A stretch of DNA of 64,000 bases from assembly GCF_030657335.1 (NCBI RefSeq), contig NZ_CP131039.1, forward strand, positions 2,806,501 to 2,870,500, read 5' to 3'. Below, piece after piece: positions 36,136-45,070 of the stretch. How positions within the stretch are numbered: the first letter of the stretch is position 1; the number at the start of each line of letters is the position of its first letter. This DNA is from Croceibacterium aestuarii (GTDB lineage Bacteria; Pseudomonadota; Alphaproteobacteria; Sphingomonadales; Sphingomonadaceae). The position numbers and the translations under genes are program-made. Under the pieces are notes generated by a model that saw only the letters and a program-made list of their open reading frames with translations, ran no database searches and had not been told where the DNA came from.

Positions 36136-36669
36136 GTGAAACGCCTGGGCCTGCTGCGCCATGCCAAGTCCGACTGGGACGATCTCGCGCTGCGCGATTT
36201 CGACCGCGGGCTCAACGACCGCGGGCGGCGCGGGGCGGCGGCAATCGGCGCGCACATCCGCGACCACGGCTGGGGCTGCGAGGCGACCATCGCCAGCCCG
36301 GCCGAGCGCGTGCGAAGCACGATCGAGGCGACCGGGCTGGGTCTCAACCCGCGCTTCGACCCGCGGCTCTACCTGGCCGACGCGGCGACGCTGCTGGCCG
36401 TGCTGAGGGAGATGGAAGGCGATCCGCAAAGCGTGCTGCTTGTGGGGCACAATCCAGGGCTGCAGGAACTGGTCTTCCGCCTCGTCGGCGCCGACGAGGA
36501 CGACGAACTGCTCGAGCGCGCGGCCGAAAAATTTCCCACCGCTACGCTCGCGGTGCTCGAATGCGACATCGCCTCGTGGGACGAGCTGGCGCCGGCCAGC
36601 GCCCGGCTGGTGCACTTCGCCCGGCCGCGCGATCTCGACCCCGAACTGGGGCCCGAAACGGTCGGTTGA
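36136..36669 (+). CDS. SixA-like histidine phosphatase
   Basis: 177 residues from a GTG at 36136, one base after the helicase stop. LLRHAKSDW contains the RHG-type catalytic motif (RHA, His9), and VGHNPGLQE provides the second His. SixA-like enzymes remove phosphate from histidine-phosphorylated proteins such as ArcB or PTS components. Length is typical (~160-180). The tight spacing suggests co-transcription with the helicase gene. Confidence 0.85.
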   Translation: MKRLGLLRHAKSDWDDLALRDFDRGLNDRGRRGAAAIGAHIRDHGWGCEATIASPAERVRSTIEATGLGLNPRFDPRLYLADAATLLAVLREMEGDPQSVLLVGHNPGLQELVFRLVGADEDDELLERAAEKFPTATLAVLECDIASWDELAPASARLVHFARPRDLDPELGPETVG

Positions 36670-36753
36670 CTCTGCGGGCTGCCCCGGCCCTCCCGTTTGC
36701 AATTCGGCAAGGGTTTTAGGTTAAAACCGGGTTTCGCAAAGCGAGGCAGAGTC

Positions 36754-37020
36754 TTGATCGAAATCGAAGTCCAGAACGAGACCTACCAGAGCCAGACCAA
36801 GGTCAAGTTCATGGTGGCGCCGCGGATCGGAGAGGGGATCCGGCTGCTCGACCCGAAAGGGCAGTGGCAGTCGTTCGACGTGCTCGACGTGTGGTACGAA
36901 AAAGCCGCCTACGGCGACGTCTGGGTTCCGTTCATCCATGTTCGCGCGACCCCGCCTGAGACCGACTACGGCGCCGTGCTGCGGCCCGACGTCGAACTCT
37001 ATCCCGTCGACGCCGAATAG
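36754..37020 (+). CDS. Small conserved protein of unknown function
   Basis: 88 residues from a TTG at 36754, with GAGGCAG about 7 bases before it. An ATG further upstream (36697) is less likely because the intervening sequence looks intergenic. The protein is acidic and beta-rich (IEIEVQNETYQSQTKVKF, WQSFDVLDVWYEKA), consistent with a small beta-barrel. No export signal. No family is recognised. Confidence 0.55.
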   Translation: MIEIEVQNETYQSQTKVKFMVAPRIGEGIRLLDPKGQWQSFDVLDVWYEKAAYGDVWVPFIHVRATPPETDYGAVLRPDVELYPVDAE

Positions 37021-37056
37021 ACGGCCTTTCCAGGCTCCGGCTCCGGAGAAATTCGC

Positions 37057-37452
37057 CTAGGCGGCGTCGAGCGCCTGCGCCAGGCGTCCGCGGATCGCCA
37101 GGAGGCGCGAGAGCAGCTCGCCTTGCTGGCCCTCGGGATTTACCAGAGGCGCGGCCGAAGCGGCGCCATCCTGCACCGGCCCGCTCTCGAGCGCCTGGCG
37201 CGCACCCTTGAGCGTGTAGCCTTCATCGTTGACCAGACGGTCGATTTCCTGAACCAGCCTCACGTCCTCCAGCCGGTAATAGCGCCGTCCCCCACTGCGC
37301 TTGAGCGGCTGCAGCATCGGGAACTGCTGCTCCCAGTAGCGCAGAACGTGCTGCTTGATGCCGAGCGCGGCCGCCACTTCGCCGATCGTGCGCATGGCCT
37401 GGGCGTCCTTGCCGTCGTCGAAACGCGGCATGGCCGGCCCGTCCCCGCTCAC
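37057..37452 (-). CDS. MerR-family transcriptional regulator
   Basis: 131 residues from a GTG overlapping the ihfA stop; an ATG seven codons on (37431) is an alternative. The winged HTH is clear: [24 protein letters not shown], in two parts, and [17 protein letters not shown]. The short C-terminal part has no metal-binding cysteines, so it is not a classic metal sensor. Found beside ihfA in most Sphingomonadales, and its target genes are unknown. Confidence 0.88.
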   Translation of the reverse strand: MSGDGPAMPRFDDGKDAQAMRTIGEVAAALGIKQHVLRYWEQQFPMLQPLKRSGGRRYYRLEDVRLVQEIDRLVNDEGYTLKGARQALESGPVQDGAASAAPLVNPEGQQGELLSRLLAIRGRLAQALDAA

Positions 37453-37748
37453 GAATCGGCGATCCGCGATTTGAGCTTCTGGCTGGCGCGGAAGGTCAGA
37501 ACCCGGCGCGGGGTAATCGGCACTTCGACGCCGGTCTTGGGATTGCGGCCGATCCGTTCCCGCTTGTCACGCAGGATGAAGCTGCCGAAGCCTGAAATCT
37601 TGACGTTCTCGCCATCGGCCAACGCGTCGCACATCTTCGCCAGGATCGCTTCGACCAGGGCGAGGCTTTCGGCCCGCGAAAAGCCCATCTTGCGGTTGAT
37701 TGTTTCCGCTAGGTCTGCGCGGGTAAGTGTGCCTACCGATCGCATCAT
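37449..37748 (-). CDS. ihfA: Integration host factor alpha subunit
   Basis: 99 residues. DNA-bending protein of the HU/IHF family: [33 protein letters not shown] and [15 protein letters not shown] are the family blocks, with the beta-arm Pro intercalating in the minor groove. IHF alpha is the best fit by its neighbours (plsX-fabH-ihfA-merR). Two adjacent ATGs (37748, 37745) can serve as start. It shapes DNA for replication, recombination and phage integration. Confidence 0.9.
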   Translation of the reverse strand: MMRSVGTLTRADLAETINRKMGFSRAESLALVEAILAKMCDALADGENVKISGFGSFILRDKRERIGRNPKTGVEVPITPRRVLTFRASQKLKSRIADS

Positions 37749-37787
37749 TTACGTCGTACCTCCCAGAGCGCGACCCCTCGGAATGAG

Positions 37788-37810
37788 CCTAACAAATAAT
37801 ACTTTGTTGG
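37788..37810. promoter_or_regulatory. AT-rich palindrome upstream of ihfA
   Basis: CCTAACAAA TAATAC TTTGTTGG: AACAAA/TTTGTT arms around a 6-base AT centre, 40 bases before the ihfA start, in an otherwise GC-rich region. It may be an operator or part of a promoter serving ihfA-merR. Confidence 0.35.
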
Positions 37811-37840
37811 CAAGGTCGGCGCCGCTCGCCGCGGTGAATA

Positions 37841-38806
37841 TTACAGCCGCAGCAGACTGGCGCCCCAGGTGAACCCGCCGCCCATCGCCTCGAGCATGAT
37901 CAGGTCGCCCGGCTTGAGCCGCCCGTCGCGCTTCGCCTCGTCGAAGGCCAGCGGTACCGAGGCGGCCGAGGTGTTGGCGTGGCGGTCGACCGTGATGACG
38001 ATCTTGTCGACCGACAGGCCGAGCTTCTTGGCCGTGGCGTCGAGGATCCGGCGGTTGGCCTGGTGCGGCACGATCCAGTCGATGTCGCTGGCGCTGTGCC
38101 CGGTGGCGACGAGAACTTCTTCGAGCACTTCGGCAAGATTGGTCACCGCGTGGCGAAACACCTCGCGCCCCTGCATCCGCACCTTACCGACCGTCCCCGT
38201 GCTCGACGGACCGCCGTCGACATAGAGCAGATCGCCGTGCGCGCCATCGGCGTGGAGCCGCGAGGCCAGGATGCCCGGCCCGTCATCGGCGACGTCTTCG
38301 GCCTTGAGCACCACCGCCCCGGCACCGTCGCCGAACAGCACGCACGTCGCGCGGTCCTCCCAGTCGAGGATGCGGCTGAAAGTCTCGGCGCCGATCACCA
38401 GCGCGCACTTGGCCATTCCGGTGCGCAGCATCGAATCCGCGGTTGCCAGGGCATAGAGAAATCCCGAGCAGACCGCCGCAACGTCGAACGCCGCGCCGCC
38501 GCGGCAGCCGAGTTCGCGCTGGACGCGCGTGGCGGTCGCCGGGAAGGTCTGGTCCGGCGTGGCGGTGGCGAGGACGATGAGATCGACCTCGCTCGCCTCG
38601 ATCCCGGCATCGGCCAGCGCAGCGCGCGCCGCGGCAGTGGCCAGCGTTGCCGTGGTCTCGCCCTCCCCGGCGATGTAGCGTTGGGCGATCCCGGTGCGCT
38701 CGCGGATCCATTCGTCGCTGGTGTCGACGGTCTCCGCCAGCTCGGCGTTGCTGACGGCGCGGCGCGGCAGGCCTGAACCGCTGCCTTTGACGACCGAGCG
38801 GATCAT
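37841..38806 (-). CDS. fabH: Beta-ketoacyl-ACP synthase III
   Basis: 321 residues; ATG at 38806 overlaps the plsX stop (ATGA). Catalytic Cys lies in [11 protein letters not shown], His in [10 protein letters not shown], Asn in RHANTSAAS. Also present: [11 protein letters not shown] and GDGAGAVVL, family blocks. It starts fatty acid synthesis by joining acetyl-CoA and malonyl-ACP. Full expected length. Confidence 0.95.
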   Translation of the reverse strand: MIRSVVKGSGSGLPRRAVSNAELAETVDTSDEWIRERTGIAQRYIAGEGETTATLATAAARAALADAGIEASEVDLIVLATATPDQTFPATATRVQRELGCRGGAAFDVAAVCSGFLYALATADSMLRTGMAKCALVIGAETFSRILDWEDRATCVLFGDGAGAVVLKAEDVADDGPGILASRLHADGAHGDLLYVDGGPSSTGTVGKVRMQGREVFRHAVTNLAEVLEEVLVATGHSASDIDWIVPHQANRRILDATAKKLGLSVDKIVITVDRHANTSAASVPLAFDEAKRDGRLKPGDLIMLEAMGGGFTWGASLLRL

Positions 38807-39858
38807 TTGGCCGACCCGTTGCCGGTGTCGCGCAGACGAACTTCGCCGAGTTCGGCGAGGTCGGCGGCAATGCGTTCGGTCAGGCTTTCCTCGAGCAGCC
38901 GCGCCGCGACGTTGACGGCGTTGGCCACGCCCTTGGCGGTGGCGCTGCCGTGCGATTTGACCACGACGCCGTTCAAGCCGAGAAACACCGCCCCATTGTG
39001 ATTGTTCGGGTCGAGGTGGTGGCGCAGCAGCTCGGTCGCCGGGCGCGAGACGAGGAAGCCGATCTTGGAGCGCAGCGAACTGGTGAAGGCCGTGCGCAGC
39101 AGGTCGGTGACGAAGCGCGCCGAACCCTCGATCGCCTTGAGCGCGATGTTCCCGGAAAACCCGTCGGTCACCACCACGTCGGTCTCGCCGCGATTGATCT
39201 TGTCGGCCTCGACGTAGCCCTCGAAGCTCATCGCCAGACCGGTCGCAGCGCGCAGCTGTGCCGCGGCCGCCTGGACTTCGCCCGTGCCCTTGGTGGCTTC
39301 GGTGCCGATGTTGAGCAGGCGCACGCGCGGCGCCTCCTTGCCGGTGATGATGCGCGAATAGGCCGCACCCATGATCGCGAACTGCACGAGGTTGCGCGCA
39401 TCGCAATCGGTGTTGGCGCCGAGGTCGAGCATGATGACGTCGGTCTCGCTGAGCGTCGGCATCAGCGCCGCGAGAGCCGGACGGTCGATCCCCGGCATGG
39501 TGCGCAGCGCCAGCTTGCTCATCGCCATCAGCGCGCCGGTATTGCCGGCGCTGACCGCGGCGCCCGCCTGGCCGTTCTTCACCGCCTGGATGGCCAGGCC
39601 CATGCTCGTGGTCTTGGCCCGGCGCAGCGCGGTGGTCGGCTTTTCGTCCATGCCGACGACATCCTCGCAGTGGAGGATCTCGCTCGCCTCGCGCATGTTG
39701 GGATGGGCTTCGAGCGCCCGTTCGATGCGCGCCCGGTCGCCGACCAGCAGGAAGTTGAAGCGGTCGTGCTCGCGCCGGGCCAGCGCCGCGCCCGAAACAA
39801 CCGTGCGCACGCCCTCGTCGCCGCCCATCGCGTCGACGGCGATACGCGGCAGGCTCAT
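38803..39858 (-). CDS. plsX: Phosphate acyltransferase
   Basis: 351 residues. Family blocks: [10 protein letters not shown] at the start, [34 protein letters not shown] and [14 protein letters not shown]. PlsX makes acyl-phosphate from acyl-ACP for phospholipid synthesis. Second gene of the rpmF-plsX-fabH operon, 28 bases after rpmF and overlapping fabH. Confidence 0.96.
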   Translation of the reverse strand: MSLPRIAVDAMGGDEGVRTVVSGAALARREHDRFNFLLVGDRARIERALEAHPNMREASEILHCEDVVGMDEKPTTALRRAKTTSMGLAIQAVKNGQAGAAVSAGNTGALMAMSKLALRTMPGIDRPALAALMPTLSETDVIMLDLGANTDCDARNLVQFAIMGAAYSRIITGKEAPRVRLLNIGTEATKGTGEVQAAAAQLRAATGLAMSFEGYVEADKINRGETDVVVTDGFSGNIALKAIEGSARFVTDLLRTAFTSSLRSKIGFLVSRPATELLRHHLDPNNHNGAVFLGLNGVVVKSHGSATAKGVANAVNVAARLLEESLTERIAADLAELGEVRLRDTGNGSAK

Positions 39859-39886
39859 GCGCGGAATTCCTCTTGCGTGAAAGGGC

Positions 39887-40069
39887 TCAGAGCCCCTTCG
39901 GCTCCATGATCAGGCGGCCGTTGTAGTGGCCGCACGCCGGGCACAGGTTGTGCGGGCGCTTGAGTTCGCCGCAGTTACCGCATTCGTGGAACGCCTCGAC
40001 ACGAAGCGAATCGTGCGAACGGCGGTTGCCCCGGCGGTGCGGCGATACTTTTCTTTTGGGGACAGCCAT
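39887..40069 (-). CDS. rpmF: 50S ribosomal protein L32
   Basis: 60 residues. [20 protein letters not shown] is the standard N-terminus; CGNC and CPAC form the zinc-binding pairs of the Zn-type L32. Located directly before plsX, its conserved place in proteobacteria. Confidence 0.96.
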   Translation of the reverse strand: MAVPKRKVSPHRRGNRRSHDSLRVEAFHECGNCGELKRPHNLCPACGHYNGRLIMEPKGL

Positions 40070-40270
40070 TGCGTCACCTGTTCCTTAAGTCTCGATCGGT
40101 TTTCGAAGCCGCCCTAGGCCAAGCCCCGGTGCCGCGCAAGCGCGGCGGCGGGATGCAGCCATGCGGTGAAGGCGCGCGCTATAGCGATTTTTCCTGCGGG
40201 CGCAAGCGGTGCCGATTGCCGGGCACGGCGCATTGCCCTAGCCGGGCGAAATCACCCCGAGGGAGACCAC

Positions 40271-40666
40271 ATGATCCTGTTGCCGACCACTCTCAGCGCC
40301 GCCGCAGCCGCTGCCGTGCTCAACTTCTGGCTCTCGACGCGCGTCGCCAACGTGCGCCGCGCGAACCGGATCGCCCATGGCGACGGCGGCAACGCGCAAC
40401 TCGGCCGGCGGATGCGGGCGCAGATGAACTTCGTCGAGTACACTCCGTTCGTGCTCATCCTGTGCGCCGCGATCGAACTCGCCGGGCGCGGCGGGCTGGC
40501 GCTGCAGGCGGTGATGGGCGTCTACATGCTGGCGCGCGTGTCGCACGCCATCGGCATGGATGGCGAGAACGTGCCCAAGCCCCGCGTCATCGGCATTGCG
40601 ATAACCTTTCTGACGATGCTTGGCCTGGCCGTCTATGCCGTCCTCATCGCCGCCGGGGTGGCCTAA
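40271..40666 (+). CDS. MAPEG-family membrane protein
   Basis: 131 residues, ATG preceded by GAGGGAGACC. Four membrane helices, with the MAPEG pattern NVRRANRIAHGDGGNAQL, RRMRAQMNFVEYTPFVLIL, and ARVSHAIGMD. Eukaryotic relatives are glutathione-dependent enzymes; the bacterial role is unclear. The convergent hydrolase gene overlaps its last 4 bases. Confidence 0.85.
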   Translation: MILLPTTLSAAAAAAVLNFWLSTRVANVRRANRIAHGDGGNAQLGRRMRAQMNFVEYTPFVLILCAAIELAGRGGLALQAVMGVYMLARVSHAIGMDGENVPKPRVIGIAITFLTMLGLAVYAVLIAAGVA

Positions 40667-41337
40667 CCGCCTGCAGCAATCGCCGCGTCGCCGACGAAGG
40701 GATTGGCCTGCCGCTCACGCCCGAAGGTGCTCGGGCGGCCGTGGCCGGGCACGAACTGCACGTCGTTGCCCAGCGGCCAGAGCTTCTGGGTGATCGAATC
40801 GAGCAAATCTTGATGGTTGCCCATCGGAAAATCGGTGCGCCCGATCGAGCCTTCGAAAATAACGTCGCCGACAAAGGCGAATTGCGCCGCGCGGTGGAAG
40901 AATACCACGTGGCCCGGGGTGTGGCCGGGGCAATGAATGACTTCCAGCTCGACCTCGCCGAAGCTGACGGTGTCGCCGTCTTGCAGCCAACGGTCCGGTT
41001 CGAACACCTTGGTCTCGATGCCGAAGCGCGGCCCGTCCTCGTCGAGGCGGCTGATCCAGAACCGGTCGGCCTCGTGCGGACCCTCGATCGGCAGGTCCAG
41101 GTCCTCGGCCAGCATCCCCGCCTGCCCGCAGTGGTCGGCATGGCCGTGGGTCAGCAGGATCTTCTCCAGCGTCACCCCGGCGCGGGCAACCGCGTCCTTG
41201 AGCTTGTCGAGATCGCCCCCGGAATCGACCAGCGCCCCGCGCATCGTCTTCGAGCACCAGACGAGCGAGCAGTTCTGCACGAAGGGCGTGACGGGGATGA
41301 TGGCAGCGCGGAGGGGGGATTCCTGGAGGCTGGCCAT
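40663..41337 (-). CDS. Glyoxalase II-like metallo-beta-lactamase fold hydrolase
   Basis: 224 residues. Metal-binding motif THGHADH (63-69), then CPGHTPGHVVFF and VPGHGRPSTFG further on, complete the two-zinc site. Size and layout match the YcbL/GloB-like hydrolases acting on thioesters such as lactoylglutathione. Cytoplasmic. An extra C-terminal ~15 residues after the last His. Confidence 0.87.
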   Translation of the reverse strand: MASLQESPLRAAIIPVTPFVQNCSLVWCSKTMRGALVDSGGDLDKLKDAVARAGVTLEKILLTHGHADHCGQAGMLAEDLDLPIEGPHEADRFWISRLDEDGPRFGIETKVFEPDRWLQDGDTVSFGEVELEVIHCPGHTPGHVVFFHRAAQFAFVGDVIFEGSIGRTDFPMGNHQDLLDSITQKLWPLGNDVQFVPGHGRPSTFGRERQANPFVGDAAIAAGG

Positions 41338-41455
41338 GGAAGGCTAGGTGGCGGAGGCAAGCGACAATTGCAAGCAAGCTCGGCCCGTCAATCCTTGCAA
41401 TGCCACTACAACGGGGTTCAGGGACTGATAAGCACCCTTTCCGTATCGTCAGGCG

Positions 41456-42097
41456 ATGTACGCACCGACTGTTTTTCTCTCCTTCGCGCTTGTCGCCTTC
41501 GCGGCTTCAGGCGCCTTGGCGGCCATGCCGGTCGCCGACGAATGGAACATCGGTCCATGGGTTCGCGGACGCAACTATTCGCCTGGAATGCCGGCGCATC
41601 CTGCACCCGGTCCTGGTGGTTCGGTCCAATTTCGCTTTCCGGTCGCCGGCGAAGGCCAGATCGATGCCATGACAACGACCGTCCTTCCGCTATCCGGCGC
41701 AAGTCAGGTAACCTTGCGCTACCGAATCGACATCGCGCCAGGCACCCGGTTCATCGCCGATGAAGCGCGGGACGAGCCCGCAACCGTCTCACTCTACCTG
41801 CAACGCAGAGGCGACAACTGGAGTGCAAGGGGCGCCTATGCCTCATACCGCTGGTACGTCCCGCCGCGCGGCGTAATTCCTCTATCGCCCGGCGAGCACA
41901 ACGTGACGATCCGCTTTGACGAAGCCTGGACCAACGTCCACGGCCAGTCGAACCGCGACGATCCGGCTGGATACGCGACTGCGCTGCGGGAAACCTCGCG
42001 GATCGGCATCGCCTTCGGCTCGGCGGCGCTGCGCAGCCACGGCGTTTTTGCTACTGGGGCGGCAACCTTCACATTGCTCCATCTCGGAATCCGCTAG
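41456..42097 (+). CDS. Secreted beta-sandwich-like protein of unknown function
   Basis: 213 residues. Signal peptide (FLSFALVAFAASGALAAM) with cleavage near ALA. The mature part is beta-rich, with many Trp, Arg and Gly turns (WNIGPWVRGRNYS, VTLRYRIDIAPGTRF, GEHNVTIRFDEAW). It could be a carbohydrate-binding-like domain. No catalytic motif, no operon partner. The gene is a little less GC-rich than its neighbours. Confidence 0.6.
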   Translation: MYAPTVFLSFALVAFAASGALAAMPVADEWNIGPWVRGRNYSPGMPAHPAPGPGGSVQFRFPVAGEGQIDAMTTTVLPLSGASQVTLRYRIDIAPGTRFIADEARDEPATVSLYLQRRGDNWSARGAYASYRWYVPPRGVIPLSPGEHNVTIRFDEAWTNVHGQSNRDDPAGYATALRETSRIGIAFGSAALRSHGVFATGAATFTLLHLGIR

Positions 42098-42112
42098 CGA
42101 GCTGCCCCCGAT

Positions 42113-43144
42113 TCACCCCGGCCGCCGCGCCGCCATCTCCTTTGCCCATTCCTCAGCCGTCGGCATCAGCGGGTGGTCGATGCGGTGGAGGATCTTCCAC
42201 TGGCCATCCTCGCGCACGAACTCGTCCTCGTACCAGCCGGCCAGAGTCGGAGTCGGGTGCCCGCCCTCCCCGCGCGTCATCATCAGGTGGCGCGAACGGG
42301 CGGTGGCGTGGTCGCCGTCGACGTCGACTGCGATGTTCGAGACGAGGTGGTAGTCGCTGGCGTTGGCGAACCCGGCGGGCGTCGGCCCGAACAGCCCGGT
42401 GAGCATCGCCTTGATCTCCTCCGGCCCGTGGCGGACCGTCCGGCCGGTCTGCCAGGTGCCGTCGTGCGCGAACAGCGCGGCATACCCGTCGAAATCCCGC
42501 GCATCGAGCCGGGCGGCGTAGTCGGTGATCACCCGCTCGATCGCCAGCGTGTCCTCGGCCCTGCGCAGGCGCTGCTCGGTCGAGAGTGGCGGTGGAGCAG
42601 CGGCCGGCCCTCCACCGGCTGCCGGCGGCCCGCTCGGATCGCGGAAGGGGATCGCGCCCCAGGTGGTGCGGCGGGCGATCTTCCATTGCCCGTTCTCGCG
42701 CACGAATTCGTCGACATAGCGCCCGGCGAGCAGCGGTGTCGGACGGTCGTCGGCCGAGCGGGTCCAGAACAGATACTTCGATTCGACCTGCGCCCGATCG
42801 CCGTCGATGGCGATCACCGGGTTGGTCAGCATGTGAAAGTTGGCCTTGTTGACGAACCCGGGCTCAGGCGCGCCCATGTTGTCGACCAGCATCTTCTCGA
42901 TCGCCGCCGGGCCCGCGAAGGTGCCGAACCCGCCCTGCCACACGCCGTCCTTCGCGAAGAGCGCGGCGTAATCGTGGTAGTCCTTGGCGTCGAGGAACTT
43001 GCCGTATTCGATCAGCACCCGGCGGATGGCGCTTTCGGCCTCGAGCCGCTCGAGCCGCTGTTCGAGCGAGGGCGCGCCATCCTGCGCCTGCAGCGAAACA
43101 GGCGCGGCCAGCAGCAGCGCCATGGCGATTGCGCGATACCCCAT
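42113..43144 (-). CDS. Exported protein with two SnoaL-like (NTF2) domains
   Basis: 343 residues from the ATG at 43144 (MGYRAIAMALLLAAPVS), a signal peptide cut near LQA. Two copies of the SnoaL-like domain: ~30-170 and ~200-340. Each starts with RRVLIEYGKFLDAKDYHDY or ERVITDYAARLDARDFDGY, and contains YAALFAKDGVW/YAALFAHDGTW and DEFVRENGQWKI/DEFVREDGQWKI. A Pro/Ala-rich linker joins them. Polar active-site residues are present, but no substrate can be named. Likely periplasmic. Divergent from the next gene. Confidence 0.82.
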   Translation of the reverse strand: MGYRAIAMALLLAAPVSLQAQDGAPSLEQRLERLEAESAIRRVLIEYGKFLDAKDYHDYAALFAKDGVWQGGFGTFAGPAAIEKMLVDNMGAPEPGFVNKANFHMLTNPVIAIDGDRAQVESKYLFWTRSADDRPTPLLAGRYVDEFVRENGQWKIARRTTWGAIPFRDPSGPPAAGGGPAAAPPPLSTEQRLRRAEDTLAIERVITDYAARLDARDFDGYAALFAHDGTWQTGRTVRHGPEEIKAMLTGLFGPTPAGFANASDYHLVSNIAVDVDGDHATARSRHLMMTRGEGGHPTPTLAGWYEDEFVREDGQWKILHRIDHPLMPTAEEWAKEMAARRPG

Positions 43145-43252
43145 CGATTCCTCCCCGACTCGCATCCTCGGCGCAGAGCTTACAGCCGTTGCTGCGCCCG
43201 TGACACCGCGCCCGTGTGGGCGTAAACGGGCGCGAGAGGAGTACCCCACCCC

Positions 43253-43996
43253 ATGAGGACATTCGCCGCACTCGCCCTCGCCAGCCTTCTCGGCGCCACC
43301 GCCTGTATGGCCGCCGGCACCTCGCCCGACATCGCCGCGATCGTCGCCGATCCCGCCCGACCAGAGTCCGACCGCCAGCTCGACGCCTCGCGCCATCCGG
43401 CCGACCTGCTCGCGCTGCTCGATCTCAAGCCGGGCCAGACCGTGGCCGACATCTGGCCGGGCGATTACTGGGACCGGCTGTTCGCCGATGCGGTCGGGCC
43501 GACCGGCACGGTCTACGCCGCGCACCTCGCCGATGCGGACGAGGCCGAGAAGCACACAACGCCGCCGGCCGGGTCGATGCCTATACCCGAGCATCCCAAT
43601 GTCGTCGTCGCGGTGACCCGCGCCAATTCCTTCAGCCTGCCGGCCAAGGCGGATGTGATCTGGTTCCGGCAGAACTACCACGATCTCTACGACAAGTTCA
43701 TGGGCCCGGCCGACGTGCCGGCGTTCAACAAGGCGGTCTACAATGCACTCAAGCCCGGGGGGCGCTTCGTGATCATCGACCACAGCGCGGCCCGCGGATC
43801 GAAGCTCGAGGCGACCGAGAAGCTGCACCGTATCGACGAGGACGTGGTCAAGGCGGACATGGCCGCGGCAGGCTTCAAGCTGGTCGCCGAGAGCGACGCG
43901 CTGCGCAATCCCGAAGACCCGCGCACCCAGATCGTATTCGCCCCCGCGATCCGCGGCAAGACCGACCAGTTCGTACTGGTGTTCGAACGGCCCTGA
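43253..43996 (+). CDS. Exported methyltransferase-like protein (COG4798 type)
   Basis: 247 residues. A lipoprotein-like signal peptide (LASLLGATACMAAG) is followed by a Rossmann methyltransferase fold. Motif I region is VADIWPGDYWDRLFA, degenerate compared with the usual GxGxG. YNALKPGGRFVIIDHSA is the motif VI-like block. S-adenosylmethionine is not expected in the periplasm, so these exported homologues may bind another ligand. Divergent from the SnoaL-like gene, 108 bases between starts. Confidence 0.75.
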   Translation: MRTFAALALASLLGATACMAAGTSPDIAAIVADPARPESDRQLDASRHPADLLALLDLKPGQTVADIWPGDYWDRLFADAVGPTGTVYAAHLADADEAEKHTTPPAGSMPIPEHPNVVVAVTRANSFSLPAKADVIWFRQNYHDLYDKFMGPADVPAFNKAVYNALKPGGRFVIIDHSAARGSKLEATEKLHRIDEDVVKADMAAAGFKLVAESDALRNPEDPRTQIVFAPAIRGKTDQFVLVFERP

Positions 43997-44002
43997 GCAG
44001 GT

Positions 44003-44098
44003 CCGTCGTCACCCTGAACTTGTTTCAGGGTCGATCTCTCAGCCCGCGAAGTCGGTCGAGAATGCACGATCGACGCTGAAACGAGTTCAGCACGACGG
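44003..44098. repeat. Imperfect intergenic inverted repeat
   Basis: CCGTCGT...CTGAACTTGTTTCAG (44003-44034) is mirrored by CTGAAACGAGTTCAG...ACGACGG (44070-44098); arms of ~30 bases differ at a few positions. Repeats with CCCTGAACTTGTTTCAGGG are, from memory, dispersed in many sphingomonad genomes, like REP/BIME elements. It lies between two convergent genes and could end both transcripts. Confidence 0.7.
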
Positions 44099-44130
44099 GT
44101 TTGGGAGCAGGCCGCACTCGGAATGCACCA

Positions 44131-44778
44131 TCATAACCTTCCCCCCTTCCACACCACGCGCCCGACCACGTCGACATCCTCCATCGCCACCTCGACCGGT
44201 TCGTAGGCGGCGTTCTTGCTGATCAGCCGCAAGCGGCCCGGCGGCACCGCCTGGAGCAGCTTGACGTGCAGCGCTTCGCCCAGGCGCACGACGTGGACGC
44301 CTTCGCGGAACGGGCGCGGGGTGCGATCGACGAGGATTTCGTCGCCGTCGCGCAGCAGCGGATCCATCGAATCCCCGGCGACGCGGATGGCCGACAGGTT
44401 CCTGGCGTCGAGCCCGTTCTCGCGCAGCCATCGGGGGGAGAACAGGAAGGTGTCGAAGGCAATCTCCTCGGCCCCGGTGGCGCCCGGCCCGGCCGAGGCC
44501 TCGAGCGCGAGCCGCGGCACCTCCACCCAGCCCGAGAGGCGCCCCGCCCCCTCGTCCGGAGCGCCGAGCTCCGATTCTTCGACCCCGAAGAAGTCGGCCA
44601 ATTTCCTGCGGTCGCCTTCCTCGAGCTTGCGCGGGCTGCCCTTGGTGACGAATTGCTGCAAGTAGCTGGGATTGCGGCCGATCATGCGGCTGAGCGCGGC
44701 AAGGCTGGTCCCTCGTTCGGACGCCAGCCGGAGCAGCTGGGAGCGGTGCTTGGCGGAATTTTCCCGAGAGTCGCTCAT
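44131..44778 (-). CDS. XRE/S24-family CI-like repressor
   Basis: 215 residues from the ATG at 44778 (MSDSRENSAK); a start 5 codons upstream lies in operator sequence. Residues ~12-60 are an HTH (SLAALSRMIGRNPSYLQQFV). The C-terminal S24/LexA-like peptidase has the nucleophile in VAGDSMDP (Ser147) and Lys183 in HVKLLQ. An Ala-Gly pair at ~96-97 (LEASAGPG) could be the self-cleavage site. Such proteins repress until RecA-induced self-cleavage. No phage genes are next to it. The two operator-like palindromes start 6 bases upstream, so self-control is likely. Confidence 0.85.
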   Translation of the reverse strand: MSDSRENSAKHRSQLLRLASERGTSLAALSRMIGRNPSYLQQFVTKGSPRKLEEGDRRKLADFFGVEESELGAPDEGAGRLSGWVEVPRLALEASAGPGATGAEEIAFDTFLFSPRWLRENGLDARNLSAIRVAGDSMDPLLRDGDEILVDRTPRPFREGVHVVRLGEALHVKLLQAVPPGRLRLISKNAAYEPVEVAMEDVDVVGRVVWKGGRL

Positions 44779-44783
44779 GTATT

Positions 44784-44799
44784 TCCTATACACGTAGGA
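44784..44799. promoter_or_regulatory. Operator-like palindrome 1
   Basis: TCCTA-TACACG-TAGGA: 5-bp inverted repeat, six bases before the repressor start codon. It matches site 2 in 18 of 20 bases when flanks are included. Probably bound by the S24 repressor or its small neighbour. Confidence 0.7.
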
Positions 44800-44803
44800 T
44801 TTT

Positions 44804-44819
44804 TCCTAGACAAGTAGGA
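44804..44819. promoter_or_regulatory. Operator-like palindrome 2
   Basis: TCCTA-GACAAG-TAGGA, exactly 20 bases (two helical turns) from site 1, in the 100-base space between divergent genes. Same face of the helix, so cooperative binding of two dimers is possible. Confidence 0.7.
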
Positions 44820-44878
44820 TTTCGCGCGCGACGAATCGCGGGCCGAGTCGCCGGCTCGATCAGGGAAAGGAGTCGCCC

Positions 44879-45070
44879 ATGCTGATCCGCAAGATCGAAG
44901 TCTTTCTGCGCCACACCCGCATGCCCGCCACCAAATTCGGCCGTCTCGCCGCGCGCGACCCGCGCTTGGTGCTTGACCTGCGCAAGGGCCGCACACCGCG
45001 CCCGGCGATGGAAGAACGGGTAGAACATTTCATGAACGAATATCGGGAGACCCCGCATGCATTTCACTAA
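44879..45070 (+). CDS. Small Cro-like HTH protein, divergent from the S24 repressor
   Basis: 63 residues with AAAGGAG 6 bases before the ATG. Sequence MPATKFGRLAARDPRLVLDL has the spacing of a helix-turn-helix, with basic residues around (RHTRMPATK, RKGRTPRP). A single short DNA-binding domain facing a CI-like gene recalls Cro of lambdoid phages. No known family name. The next gene starts inside its last codons (ATGCATTTCACTAA), so both are co-translated. Confidence 0.65.
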   Translation: MLIRKIEVFLRHTRMPATKFGRLAARDPRLVLDLRKGRTPRPAMEERVEHFMNEYRETPHAFH

